Source of the DNA: RUG13409 sp045546135
GTDB taxonomy: Bacteria > Bacillota > Clostridia > Peptostreptococcales > Anaerovoracaceae
Direction: 5' to 3'
Assembly: GCA_045546135.1 (NCBI GenBank)
Contig: JAZQCD010000009.1
Location: 1 to 64,000, forward strand
Length of the DNA: 64,000 nt
Part shown: positions 50,613 to 58,349 of the stretch, piece by piece
Numbering within the stretch: the stretch's first letter is position 1
Layout of the letters: every line of letters begins with the position of its first letter
Made by a program: the position numbers and the translations under genes
The notes under the pieces: generated by a model
Told to the model about the DNA's origin: nothing
Seen by the model: the letters and a program-made list of their open reading frames with translations, nothing else
Database searches by the model: none

Positions 50613-52910
50613 ATGCAAATAGCAGTATACGGAAAAGGCGGCATAGGTAAATCCACAGTCAGTGCCAACCTCTCTGCGGCCCTTGCTTCTCTTGGAGAAA
50701 AGGTACTTCAGATAGGCTGTGATCCAAAGCACGATTCAACAAGGCTCCTTCATCACGGACAAAAGGTAAGGACAGTCCTTGACTATATCCTTAATACTCC
50801 TCCTGATGAACAAAGGGCATCGGACATACTTATGGAGGGCTATCTTGGCATAGGCTGCATAGAAGCAGGAGGTCCAAGACCGGGGAAAGGCTGCGCAGGA
50901 AGAGGCATACTCACAAGCTTTGATTTTTTAAATGAGCATTCAGTTTTAAAGCCCTACAGCACAGTTGTTTACGATGTTCTCGGCGATGTCGTATGCGGCG
51001 GTTTTGCTGTACCTGTAAGGCCACAGTATGCACAGGCCATATTCCTTGTGACCAGCGGCGAAGCTATGGCAATATATGCGGCAAACAACATACTCTGCGG
51101 CATAAGGAACTTAGACCCCGAAGGAAAGAGGATAGCAGGTATCATTTACAATTCAAGAGGAGCAGGAGATGAAAAAGAAAAGGTCTATGACTTTGCAAAA
51201 GCCGTAGGTCTTCCTGTATGCGCATCCATACCAAGGAGCGAGAACTTTCTAAAAGCAGAGCGCAAAGCGCAGACCCTCATTGAGATGGATACAGGATCAA
51301 GAGAAGCAGAAATATTCCTTGGCCTTGCAAAGGACATAAGGGAGGGTCTAAAACTTTATGCTGCATCTCCTCTTTCAGAGGAACAGATGGAGCTCTTTAT
51401 GCAGGGAAAGTCCACGGAAGAGGTACTTGCAGATACAAAAGCAAAAAGCAAAGAGGATGCTGAGTTTGCATCATTTGGTGATTGCGAAAGCTGCAGCAAT
51501 GGAAGTGCTGCAGGACATGGCATGCCTGAAAAAGGAAGTTCTTTGCCGGGAACTAAAGATGAAGAGAAGGAAGAAAAAAATGAGATACGTCCCATTCAAA
51601 AAAAGAGAGCTCTTTCGGATCCGTTCAGCAGGATGCCTCTATTTGGATGCGCGTACAGAGGAGCTGTAGACCTGGCAGTGCAGGTAAAGGATGCGGCAGT
51701 ACTTGGTCATGCTCCGAAAAGCTGCACAAGTTATGCTGCAAACGGCATCACTTCCTACGGCAGGAACGGGCTTTTTGCAAGAGGGATCATATATCCAGCC
51801 TTCATACCGCAGCACTTTGACAATACGGACATAACCATGGAGGATGCCATATTCGGAGGGGTAGAGCATGCAAGAGAGAAGGCTCTTGCTCTTGCAAAGA
51901 AGGGTATCAAGGATATCATAGCAGTAACTGCATGCATACCGGGCCTGTCGGGAGATGACCTTGAACCTCTCAAAAAAGAACTTAAATCCATGGGCGTCGA
52001 TATGTATATAGTTAAGACAGACGGAGTTTCAGAAGGAAGCTACAACGAAGGAATGGCTCTTTGCTACAAGACTTTAGCAAAGGAGGCCGTCAAACCCGTA
52101 AACACTTTAGATAAGGACTCGATCAATCTGGTATACGAACTGAGCTGGTCTTTAAAGACCCAAGACGATCACCTGATACTGGAGGAGATATTAAGAGAGC
52201 TTGGAATAAGAGTAAACTGCAGGTTCCTTTATGATACGACCATGGAGGATATAAACGGATTTTTAAAAGCTCCATACAGCCTTATGGCAAGAGAAGATAA
52301 GCTTGGTCTTGAGATAAAAGAGATCTTTGAAAAGCAGTATGGTTGCCGCTTCCTTGAAGGGACGCTGCCTAAGGGCTTTGGCGAGAGCAAAAGCTTCGTC
52401 CTTGAGCTTGGAAAGCTCTATGGAAAAGAAGAGGAAGCAAAAAAACTCATCGAAAAATATACGGCTCTTTATGAAGAAGGTCTTCGTGATCTAAAAAAGA
52501 TGTTCGAAGGAAAAAGGGTCATGATATTCCTTGGGGGGCCCTGCGAGTGGCTCGAGGAACTTGCAGATGATCTAAGTTTAGATGTCATCGCTTCCTTCCG
52601 CCCGCAAAAGGACAGCAGGAAGGAACCGGGATGGAATCACAGATATTCGGCAAACTGGAAGGATGATGTGAAGACTTTTCTTGATGATATAAAAAGGCTT
52701 GATCCCGATATGGTCCTTTCATCGGAACCTGCTGTTTTGAGCGATATGGACAGCGCAGGCAAAAAGGGCGGCATATTCATAGGAAGGGATATAGGAGCAG
52801 GTTTTCTGTCAGCTCTTGATGAGGCAAATAAGTGGCAGGGACTTCTTGGCAGAGAACTGAAAGGAAGGTGGAAAAATGACAGAAGAGTATTTGAGAAACA
52901 CTACTGCTGA
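50613..52910 (+). CDS. NifH-NifD-like fusion protein (nitrogenase-like reductase)
   Basis: The 765-residue protein joins two subunits that are normally separate. Residues 1-250 are a complete Fe protein: P-loop 'GKGGIGKST' (7-15), 'CDPKHDSTR' (36-44), and the two cluster ligands Cys94 ('GKGCAGRG') and Cys128 ('GDVVCGG'). A low-complexity linker (about 255-335) contains C291-x2-C294. Residues 340-765 are NifD-like with the three interface cysteines Cys346 ('LFGCAYRGA'), Cys371 ('APKSCTSY') and Cys441 ('TACIPGLSGDD'). I see no clear equivalent of the FeMo-cofactor histidine. AAGGTAAGAAATGAA precedes the ATG. The last 35 bases overlap the NifK-like gene. By family knowledge it should be an ATP-driven reductase of group IV type; the substrate is unknown. 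Confidence 0.9.
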   Translation: MQIAVYGKGGIGKSTVSANLSAALASLGEKVLQIGCDPKHDSTRLLHHGQKVRTVLDYILNTPPDEQRASDILMEGYLGIGCIEAGGPRPGKGCAGRGILTSFDFLNEHSVLKPYSTVVYDVLGDVVCGGFAVPVRPQYAQAIFLVTSGEAMAIYAANNILCGIRNLDPEGKRIAGIIYNSRGAGDEKEKVYDFAKAVGLPVCASIPRSENFLKAERKAQTLIEMDTGSREAEIFLGLAKDIREGLKLYAASPLSEEQMELFMQGKSTEEVLADTKAKSKEDAEFASFGDCESCSNGSAAGHGMPEKGSSLPGTKDEEKEEKNEIRPIQKKRALSDPFSRMPLFGCAYRGAVDLAVQVKDAAVLGHAPKSCTSYAANGITSYGRNGLFARGIIYPAFIPQHFDNTDITMEDAIFGGVEHAREKALALAKKGIKDIIAVTACIPGLSGDDLEPLKKELKSMGVDMYIVKTDGVSEGSYNEGMALCYKTLAKEAVKPVNTLDKDSINLVYELSWSLKTQDDHLILEEILRELGIRVNCRFLYDTTMEDINGFLKAPYSLMAREDKLGLEIKEIFEKQYGCRFLEGTLPKGFGESKSFVLELGKLYGKEEEAKKLIEKYTALYEEGLRDLKKMFEGKRVMIFLGGPCEWLEELADDLSLDVIASFRPQKDSRKEPGWNHRYSANWKDDVKTFLDDIKRLDPDMVLSSEPAVLSDMDSAGKKGGIFIGRDIGAGFLSALDEANKWQGLLGRELKGRWKNDRRVFEKHYC

Positions 52911-54276
52911 CTATATCACAGGAGTCATTTCCGCTTTGAACGGCATAAAGGATAGTGTAGTCCTTATCAACGGACCGACAGGATGCAAGACTTATTACGG
53001 ATTTGAAACAGGCCAGTCTGTAATAGATGTACAAAAGCTTTGGGGTTTAAGGGGTGATCTAAAGATCAAGGGAGCCCTTGACGATGAACTTTTAAGGAGC
53101 CAGTTCTATATGGGATCTGCAGAGGTGCCTTCTACAAACCTCAGGTATGAAGACTTCATATTCGGCACTGTAGACCAGCTCAAAAAAGCATTGAGCGACA
53201 TAACGGCAGCGCATGACTATGCTCTTATCGGCGTTGTGCAGGCTCCGGGGACATCTCTTCTCAGCGAGGTCATTGAGCCTGAGGTAAAGGCTGTTTCTCT
53301 TGATTCAGGAGTGCCTTATGTACTAATAGAATCTCCCGTCTTTTCAGATAATATGCTAAGGGGCTATGACGAGACTATATTCAAGATACTAAAGTCTCTT
53401 TCAGAGGAAGGCATCCTAAATGAAAAGGTCGGTAAAAAGCAAAGGTCTGTTAATTTATTCGGCCTTGGCAGCAGAGATCTTTATGTGGACGGAGACCTAG
53501 AAGAGATAAGTAGATTGCTTTCGCTTTGCGGTATTGAGATAAACTGCGCTCCCGGAGCATACTGCTCTTTGGATGAGCTAAAAGACATATTCAAAGCAGA
53601 TGTAAATATTTATCTTTCTCCTGAAAAGTGTGCAAAGACAAGAGAGTACATGGAGAGTGTTTCATCCATACCTTCATTTGAGATGAAAGCGCTTCCAATA
53701 GGTCCGGACCTTACGGAGAGTTTCGTAAGGGGCATATGCAGTCTTCTTGGCGCAGATCCCGGCAAGGCCATAGAGGATATAGAGCTTGCAAGAAGCCGCA
53801 TATTCTACCAGATGGCAAGGCGCACCGGCGGCAGAGGCTTTACGAAGGAATTCAGATATGCAGCCGAAGGAGAGGGCTCTTTTCTTGCAGGACTTGCAGA
53901 TTACCTTTCCGGGTATCTTGGAATGCCTCCGAAAGCTTTCAATCCATTGTATACAGATAGGGAGAATAAAAGTGATCAGGAGCATTATGCAAAAAGTAAG
54001 GAAGAAGATTTCCTATGGGATATGCTCGAGGAACTTGGCTGCAGCGATGCTCTTTCAAAGGATATATCAAAAGTAAAGGACGTCATGCTCTTTGGCAGCG
54101 CAAATACAATAGCTCATGTCCTTAGCTACAGCGGTAATATCTACGGTGTGGAGACTGCATATCCAAGTTCGGGATATATAAATGTCATACCGAAGACCCT
54201 GCTCGGAACAAAGGGTTCTTTATATATCCTAGAGCAGGTACTGAACGGCAGGAGGCTCCTTAAAGCTTGGGATTAG
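52876..54276 (+). CDS. NifK-like subunit of a nitrogenase-like reductase
   Basis: The ATG at 52876 lies inside the end of the fusion gene after GGAAGGTGG. The 466-residue protein follows the NifE/N/K fold, with 'LINGPTGCKTYYG' near 30-42 (Cys37 as the first interface ligand). Of the three cysteines that a nitrogenase beta subunit supplies, only this one is kept: the second place reads 'EVPSTNLRYEDFIFG' and the third 'VVQAPGTSLLSEV'. 'YGVETAYPSSGYINVIPKTL' near 423 is typical of the C-terminal domain. With three cysteines from the NifD-like half, four ligands are available, enough for one [4Fe-4S] cluster as in dark-operative protochlorophyllide reductase types. Confidence 0.88.
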   Translation: MTEEYLRNTTADYITGVISALNGIKDSVVLINGPTGCKTYYGFETGQSVIDVQKLWGLRGDLKIKGALDDELLRSQFYMGSAEVPSTNLRYEDFIFGTVDQLKKALSDITAAHDYALIGVVQAPGTSLLSEVIEPEVKAVSLDSGVPYVLIESPVFSDNMLRGYDETIFKILKSLSEEGILNEKVGKKQRSVNLFGLGSRDLYVDGDLEEISRLLSLCGIEINCAPGAYCSLDELKDIFKADVNIYLSPEKCAKTREYMESVSSIPSFEMKALPIGPDLTESFVRGICSLLGADPGKAIEDIELARSRIFYQMARRTGGRGFTKEFRYAAEGEGSFLAGLADYLSGYLGMPPKAFNPLYTDRENKSDQEHYAKSKEEDFLWDMLEELGCSDALSKDISKVKDVMLFGSANTIAHVLSYSGNIYGVETAYPSSGYINVIPKTLLGTKGSLYILEQVLNGRRLLKAWD

Positions 54277-54294
54277 AAACATTGGACTTTTTAG

Positions 54295-54328
54295 GGGACT
54301 GCAAAAGGGTGTGCAGTCCCTATTTTTG
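54295..54328 (+). terminator. Terminator of the nitrogenase-like operon
   Basis: GGGACTGC pairs with GCAGTCCC, followed by TATTTTTG. Confidence 0.85.
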
Positions 54329-54351
54329 TTTCAATGGTTAGGCGACTTTGA

Positions 54352-54357
54352 TATAAT
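54352..54357 (+). promoter_or_regulatory. -10 element ahead of mnmA
   Basis: TATAAT lies 42 bases before the ATG; TTTCAA 17 bases upstream is a weak -35. It shows that mnmA is not part of the preceding operon. Confidence 0.5.
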
Positions 54358-54398
54358 GATAAAACAAAGCTATAACATGATATATAGATTCAAATAAG

Positions 54399-55478
54399 AT
54401 GAGTGATCAAAACAGCAAGATCAAAGTAATAGTCGGCATGTCAGGAGGCGTAGACAGCGCCGTTGCAGCTTATCTTCTAAAAGCTGCAGGTCTTGACGTT
54501 ATCGGCGTGACCTTAAAGACATGGATAGGTTCTCAAGGAGAAGACAGCCGTTGCTGCGAGATCGATGACGCAAGGGAAGCAGCAGATAAAATCGGTATCC
54601 CTTACTATACGGTCAATTGTATGGAGGAATTCGATAGCTGCGTAGTAAAGCCTTTTATGGATGAGTACCTTTGCGGCAGGACCCCAAATCCCTGCGTAGG
54701 GTGCAACAGATCTGTCAAGTGGGCAGGTCTTTTTAAGGCTGCAAAGACTTTTGGCGCAGGATTCGTTGCAACGGGACATTATGCATTTATAGAAAGGACC
54801 GAGAGCGGCCGATATACTGTAAGGACAGCAGACCATACAAATAAGGATCAAAGCTATATGCTCTACAGACTTTCACAAGAGCAGCTTTCCCATACTCTCA
54901 TGCCCCTTGGCAGCTATTCAAAGGACGAGGTCAGAAAGATAGCAGAAAGCATCGGCCTTTCTGTAGCATCAAAACCTGATTCTCAGGAGATATGCTTTGT
55001 TCCCGATGGAGATTATACCGGGTTTATAAAAGACAATTATCAAGGCGATATACCAGGAGAAGGGAATTTTGTTGATGAGGACGGTAAAGTCCTTGGCAGG
55101 CACAAGGGGATCATCCACTATACAGTGGGGCAAAGAAAAGGCCTTGGCCTAGCCATGGGATATCCTGTCTTTGTCAAGGAGATAAGGCCAAAGACCAATG
55201 AAGTGGTCATTTGCGAGGATGCAGCTCTTTTCAGCAGGGAAGTCCTTTGCAAAGACCTTAACTTCATGAGTATAGATGGACTTAAAGAAGGAGAAAAGCT
55301 TCGCTGCAAAGCAAAGATAAGATATCAGCACAAAGCGCAGGAAGCATATATAGAAAGTACAGATGGCGAAACCGTGCGTATACTCTTTGATGAAGCTGTA
55401 AGGGCAGCAGCACCGGGACAATCAGCAGTCTTTTATGATGACAGGGGCAGAGTCATAGGCGGCGGCATCATAGCATAA
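54399..55478 (+). CDS. mnmA: tRNA-specific 2-thiouridylase
   Basis: The 359-residue enzyme thiolates U34 of tRNAs for Lys, Glu and Gln. The PP-loop 'GMSGGVDSAVAAYLL' is near 14-28, the catalytic pair is Cys in 'TPNPCVGCNR' (near 105) and Cys in 'SQEICFVPDGDY' (near 202), and the C-terminal domain begins near 'HYTVGQRKGLGL'. Length and order are normal. No strong ribosome binding site precedes the ATG. The terminator downstream overlaps the 3' end of the convergent tetR gene. Confidence 0.94.
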   Translation: MSDQNSKIKVIVGMSGGVDSAVAAYLLKAAGLDVIGVTLKTWIGSQGEDSRCCEIDDAREAADKIGIPYYTVNCMEEFDSCVVKPFMDEYLCGRTPNPCVGCNRSVKWAGLFKAAKTFGAGFVATGHYAFIERTESGRYTVRTADHTNKDQSYMLYRLSQEQLSHTLMPLGSYSKDEVRKIAESIGLSVASKPDSQEICFVPDGDYTGFIKDNYQGDIPGEGNFVDEDGKVLGRHKGIIHYTVGQRKGLGLAMGYPVFVKEIRPKTNEVVICEDAALFSREVLCKDLNFMSIDGLKEGEKLRCKAKIRYQHKAQEAYIESTDGETVRILFDEAVRAAAPGQSAVFYDDRGRVIGGGIIA

Positions 55479-55500
55479 AAGTTTAGATTAAGCAGAAATA

Positions 55501-56103
55501 TCATATTCCGCACACGGAGCTTAAAAGCTCAAGGTCCGTGCGGAATATTTTTATATACAGCGAAAGGAATTCTTCGTAGTTCATAGTACCTTCTCTAAGC
55601 CATACAACGATCAGGTCAATTATGGTACCGGCAACATAGTTTATCAAAAAGTAGTAGTACTTGGGATCATCGCTCTTTTGGTATGAGCTGTAGCTTACGA
55701 GAAGTGTCTCGTATACCATCTTTCGGAATCTTTTGTATGATGCAGGATATTTTCCGCTGTCAAGGAGAGTCAAAAGCTCTGTGCTCCTGAACCTGCAGTT
55801 ATGAAAATATCTTAAGGTCTTTCTTCTTATCTCCCCTTCATTTTCAGCAGGTACATCCTTGATAGCCAAAAGAAGTTCTTTGAATTCTTCTGTAACATCA
55901 TCTTCGATGCTCTCGATGACGGCATATATGTCGGAAAAGTGTCTGTAGAAGGTGCTTCTGGAGATCTTTACCTCCCTGCAGATATCACCTACTGTTATCT
56001 CTGAAATCTCGTCTTTGCTGTTAAGAAGGAGGAGAGCATCCTTTATCTTCTGCTCTGTGAATGCATTTTTAAAATCATATTTTGTATTGAAATCGTTCTT
56101 CAA
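55501..56103 (-). CDS. TetR-family transcriptional regulator
   Basis: A TTG start at 56103 fits best: GAGGT lies seven bases ahead, whereas the longer in-frame start at 56184 would run through the promoter and operator. The 200-residue protein has the TetR helix-turn-helix ('ITVGDICREVKISRSTFYRHF') within the first 60 residues and a helical ligand-binding part with many Tyr and Phe. It is divergent from the UroD-family gene, with a near-palindrome between them, so it probably represses itself and that gene. The inducer is unknown. Confidence 0.85.
   Translation of the reverse strand: MKNDFNTKYDFKNAFTEQKIKDALLLLNSKDEISEITVGDICREVKISRSTFYRHFSDIYAVIESIEDDVTEEFKELLLAIKDVPAENEGEIRRKTLRYFHNCRFRSTELLTLLDSGKYPASYKRFRKMVYETLLVSYSSYQKSDDPKYYYFLINYVAGTIIDLIVVWLREGTMNYEEFLSLYIKIFRTDLELLSSVCGI
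55503..55553. terminator. Bidirectional terminator of mnmA and tetR
   Basis: ATATTCCGCAC pairs with GTGCGGAATAT, with an inner GAGCTT/AGCTC pair, then TTTTTA. The left arm lies in the last codons of tetR. Confidence 0.75.
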
Positions 56104-56125
56104 TGGCTTTACCTCAAACTGCGGG

Positions 56126-56144
56126 ACACATTGTACCAAAGTGT
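56126..56144. promoter_or_regulatory. Putative TetR operator
   Basis: ACACATTG-TAC-CAAAGTGT is a near-perfect palindrome (one mismatch in 8-bp arms) in the divergent gap, over a TACAAT -10 for tetR on the minus strand. Confidence 0.6.
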
Positions 56145-56225
56145 AACTTGCATTGATTTTACAAAAAAATATAGAATAAATCAACAGTTTCGAACAGTAG
56201 TATGAAATTCAAGGGAGGTAAAATA

Positions 56226-57383
56226 GTGGACAAAGCGGAACTTTTTAAACTTAAAAATACAAATCTAATGAAGGCCATCCACAGACAGGGTGCTGACTAC
56301 GTACCTACGATGATCGCATCCAGCTGCGCTCAGGTGGCTTACACAGGACAGAAGGTAACGGACGTCATCAACGATCCAATGGCCTACAACAAGGCAATGA
56401 CTGACGTATACCAGGTCATGTGGTGCGACGGAAGCACTTTTGCAGGAACACTTTTCAATGACGGTATCGAAAAGATCGCAGATCCTGTACAGAATTTCTT
56501 TGGACCTGACGGCATCACACCGGAGCACGTACAGCTTTCCTACATGAAGGAAGACGAGTACGATCTCCTTGCAAAGGATCCTAACGCATTCGTAACTGAA
56601 GTGCTCCTTCCGCGCAAATACCCAAGGCTCTTTGAAGACAGAGAATTTGCAAAGGAAATGATCAAGGGAGTAGCCGAGAACAAAGCATATGCAATGGGCA
56701 TACTTTTCGGTGGCTCCACCCAGTACATGCAGGAAGAGTACGGCATCACCACCATCTGCAATTTCGCAGGCGTATTCATGAATCCTGTAGACGTCATATT
56801 TGACTATTTCAGAGGATTCAAGGGATCTCTTATCGACCTTCGCAGGCAGCCTGAAAAGGTAGCAGAAGCATGCAAGTCCATAAGAGCCACATTCAATGCT
56901 CACACCTATGTGACGCCGGTAGTTGAATTCCCATATCCCTGCCATATGACTCATATCGCTCCTTACATGAAGCCAAAGCAGTTCATGGAGATCTACTGGC
57001 CATATGAAAAGGAATGGATCGATTACATTTCAAATGGTGGCGGCAAGGTATGGATCATGTGCGAGGGCAGCTGGATGAGAGTATTCGACGCATTCAGAGA
57101 AGTTGCAAAGGATAGCTGCATACTCCATATCGATGACGATGACCTGGGCACAACAAAGAAGGTCATAGGCGACTATCAGATCCTTGAAGGCGGACTTAAG
57201 CTCAGCGGACTCAACACAAGAACTACTGAGGAAGTAAAGGACGCAGTCAAAAAGTGCATAGACGAGGGAGCTCCCGGAGAAGGATACCTGTTCTGCACAG
57301 ACAAGGCATGGCTCTCAGCTCCTGACATGAGCCAAAACCTCATCGACGCATTCAACTTTGCTCACGAGTATTCATCCAAGTAG
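56226..57383 (+). CDS. UroD/MtaA-family protein (uroporphyrinogen decarboxylase superfamily)
   Basis: A GTG start at 56226 is chosen because AGGGAGGT lies just ahead and would otherwise be inside the coding sequence. The 385-residue protein has the UroD-superfamily TIM barrel. The style is that of corrinoid-linked methyltransferases in anaerobes rather than the haem enzyme. The zinc-site pattern of MtaA (H-x-C) is not evident: the equivalent stretch reads 'CILHIDDDDLGTT', although Cys residues occur later ('VKKCIDEG', 'YLFCTD'). The activity is thus uncertain. It is followed by a short gene fragment that may be the remains of a partner gene. Confidence 0.75.
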   Translation: MDKAELFKLKNTNLMKAIHRQGADYVPTMIASSCAQVAYTGQKVTDVINDPMAYNKAMTDVYQVMWCDGSTFAGTLFNDGIEKIADPVQNFFGPDGITPEHVQLSYMKEDEYDLLAKDPNAFVTEVLLPRKYPRLFEDREFAKEMIKGVAENKAYAMGILFGGSTQYMQEEYGITTICNFAGVFMNPVDVIFDYFRGFKGSLIDLRRQPEKVAEACKSIRATFNAHTYVTPVVEFPYPCHMTHIAPYMKPKQFMEIYWPYEKEWIDYISNGGGKVWIMCEGSWMRVFDAFREVAKDSCILHIDDDDLGTTKKVIGDYQILEGGLKLSGLNTRTTEEVKDAVKKCIDEGAPGEGYLFCTDKAWLSAPDMSQNLIDAFNFAHEYSSK

Positions 57384-57404
57384 CATCGGAAAGGAGAAAA
57401 GACA

Positions 57405-57548
57405 ATGGCAGAAGAGAAAAAAGGCACCAACGCCGAATACCTTCACGGTATATACAAAGAGCTTCTTGAGGACCCCGAATGGAAGCAGCCCAAAGAACTA
57501 AGATTCTTCCTTTTAGGAGATGTAGACTGGGATCTGTTATACCTCTAA
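57405..57548 (+). pseudogene. Short remnant of a UroD-operon partner gene
   Basis: AAAGGAG precedes an ATG and 47 codons follow (MAEEKKGTNAEYLHGIYKEL to DWDLLYL) before a stop and a terminator. The start and ribosome binding site are good but the product is very short and ends abruptly, so this is probably the 5' end of a deleted gene. A genuine small protein cannot be excluded. Confidence 0.5.
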
Positions 57549-57574
57549 AAATATGAGCCTTTAAAGGCATTAGA

Positions 57575-57613
57575 AGAGTCCATCGCAAATGACGCGGTGG
57601 ACTCTGTTTTTTT
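57575..57613 (+). terminator. Rho-independent terminator
   Basis: GAGTCCATCGC pairs with GCGGTGGACTC (one G-U pair), followed by TGTTTTTTT. Confidence 0.85.
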
Positions 57614-57723
57614 CTCTTGCTATATATTACAATGGTTTCGTTAAAAGGTGTGCTCTTTTTTATCCCGTGAGCGTATCCTCAAAAGCTGTAGCAGATCTCT
57701 TAAGCAAAGGAGAAATAAAGGGT

Positions 57724-58239
57724 ATGAAAAAAGTATTAAAGGTCCTTGGGACCATATTGGGAATCATCGCTCTGCTTCTTGCAGCATTCCTCATTTTTGC
57801 GACGACTACATCTCTTAAAGTCAAACCGACTGAAAAGATGGAGATAAAAGGAGATGCAAAGGCAAAGCAGCTCGGACAGCTCATGGATCTTCTTAAGGAG
57901 GAATATGAAAAAGGCAACTATGTCATAGCAGGAGGTGACTTCAACCAGACCTTCTCGACCACTGACTATGCCAAGTATCCTAAGATGAATGACTGGGTAT
58001 GCCCTGTGATAGATGCGAGCCTCTATCCCGGTTTCCAGTTCCTCATGGATGACACTCATCCTACATGCAGGTCCCTCTACAAGACCTATTTTGACAGCGA
58101 CAAAGAGCATCATCAGTACTATATGATAGACGGTTATGTAGTATCGGGGAATATAGAAGTGACCAGTCTTGAGACCATGGACCTTGGATTCAAGAACACA
58201 GATCACAATCCTGTAACCTTATCCTTCGTGCTTAAATAA
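57724..58239 (+). pseudogene. Internally deleted endonuclease/exonuclease/phosphatase-family gene
   Basis: AAAGGAGAAATAAAGGGT precedes the ATG at 57724. The product starts with a membrane helix (about residues 8-26), as in membrane-anchored EEP hydrolases, but jumps straight to the C-terminal part: 'NYVIAGGDFNQTFS' (Asp and Asn of the active site) and a final 'TDHNPVTLSF' (Asp-His). The first two thirds of the EEP domain, including the catalytic Glu, are missing. At 171 residues it is about half the usual size. The frame is intact, so it may be expressed, but hydrolase activity is unlikely. Confidence 0.6.
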
Positions 58240-58294
58240 ATACGGAAAAAACTTCAAAAAAATGTATTTTTCTGTTATTATTTTTGTTTGTAAA

Positions 58295-58328
58295 TATAAT
58301 ATAGACATTTATCCCTTTTTAGGGATAA
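58295..58328 (+). promoter_or_regulatory. glmS promoter -10 and leader hairpin
   Basis: TATAAT (58295-58300) is followed by TTATCCCT / AGGGATAA, an 8-bp hairpin with a TTTT loop (58309-58328), just ahead of GAAAGGA. I see no glmS ribozyme in the short leader. Confidence 0.55.
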
Positions 58329-58349
58329 GCATTTGAAAGGATATACACT

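Noticed and set aside
50613..54276. True nitrogenase (nitrogen fixation) operon
   Set aside because: Two of three beta-subunit P-cluster cysteines are missing, no cofactor histidine is clear, and no nifE, nifN or nifB is present.
58240..58349. glmS ribozyme upstream of glmS
   Set aside because: The leader is short and AT-rich, with one small hairpin; none of the ribozyme core blocks are visible.
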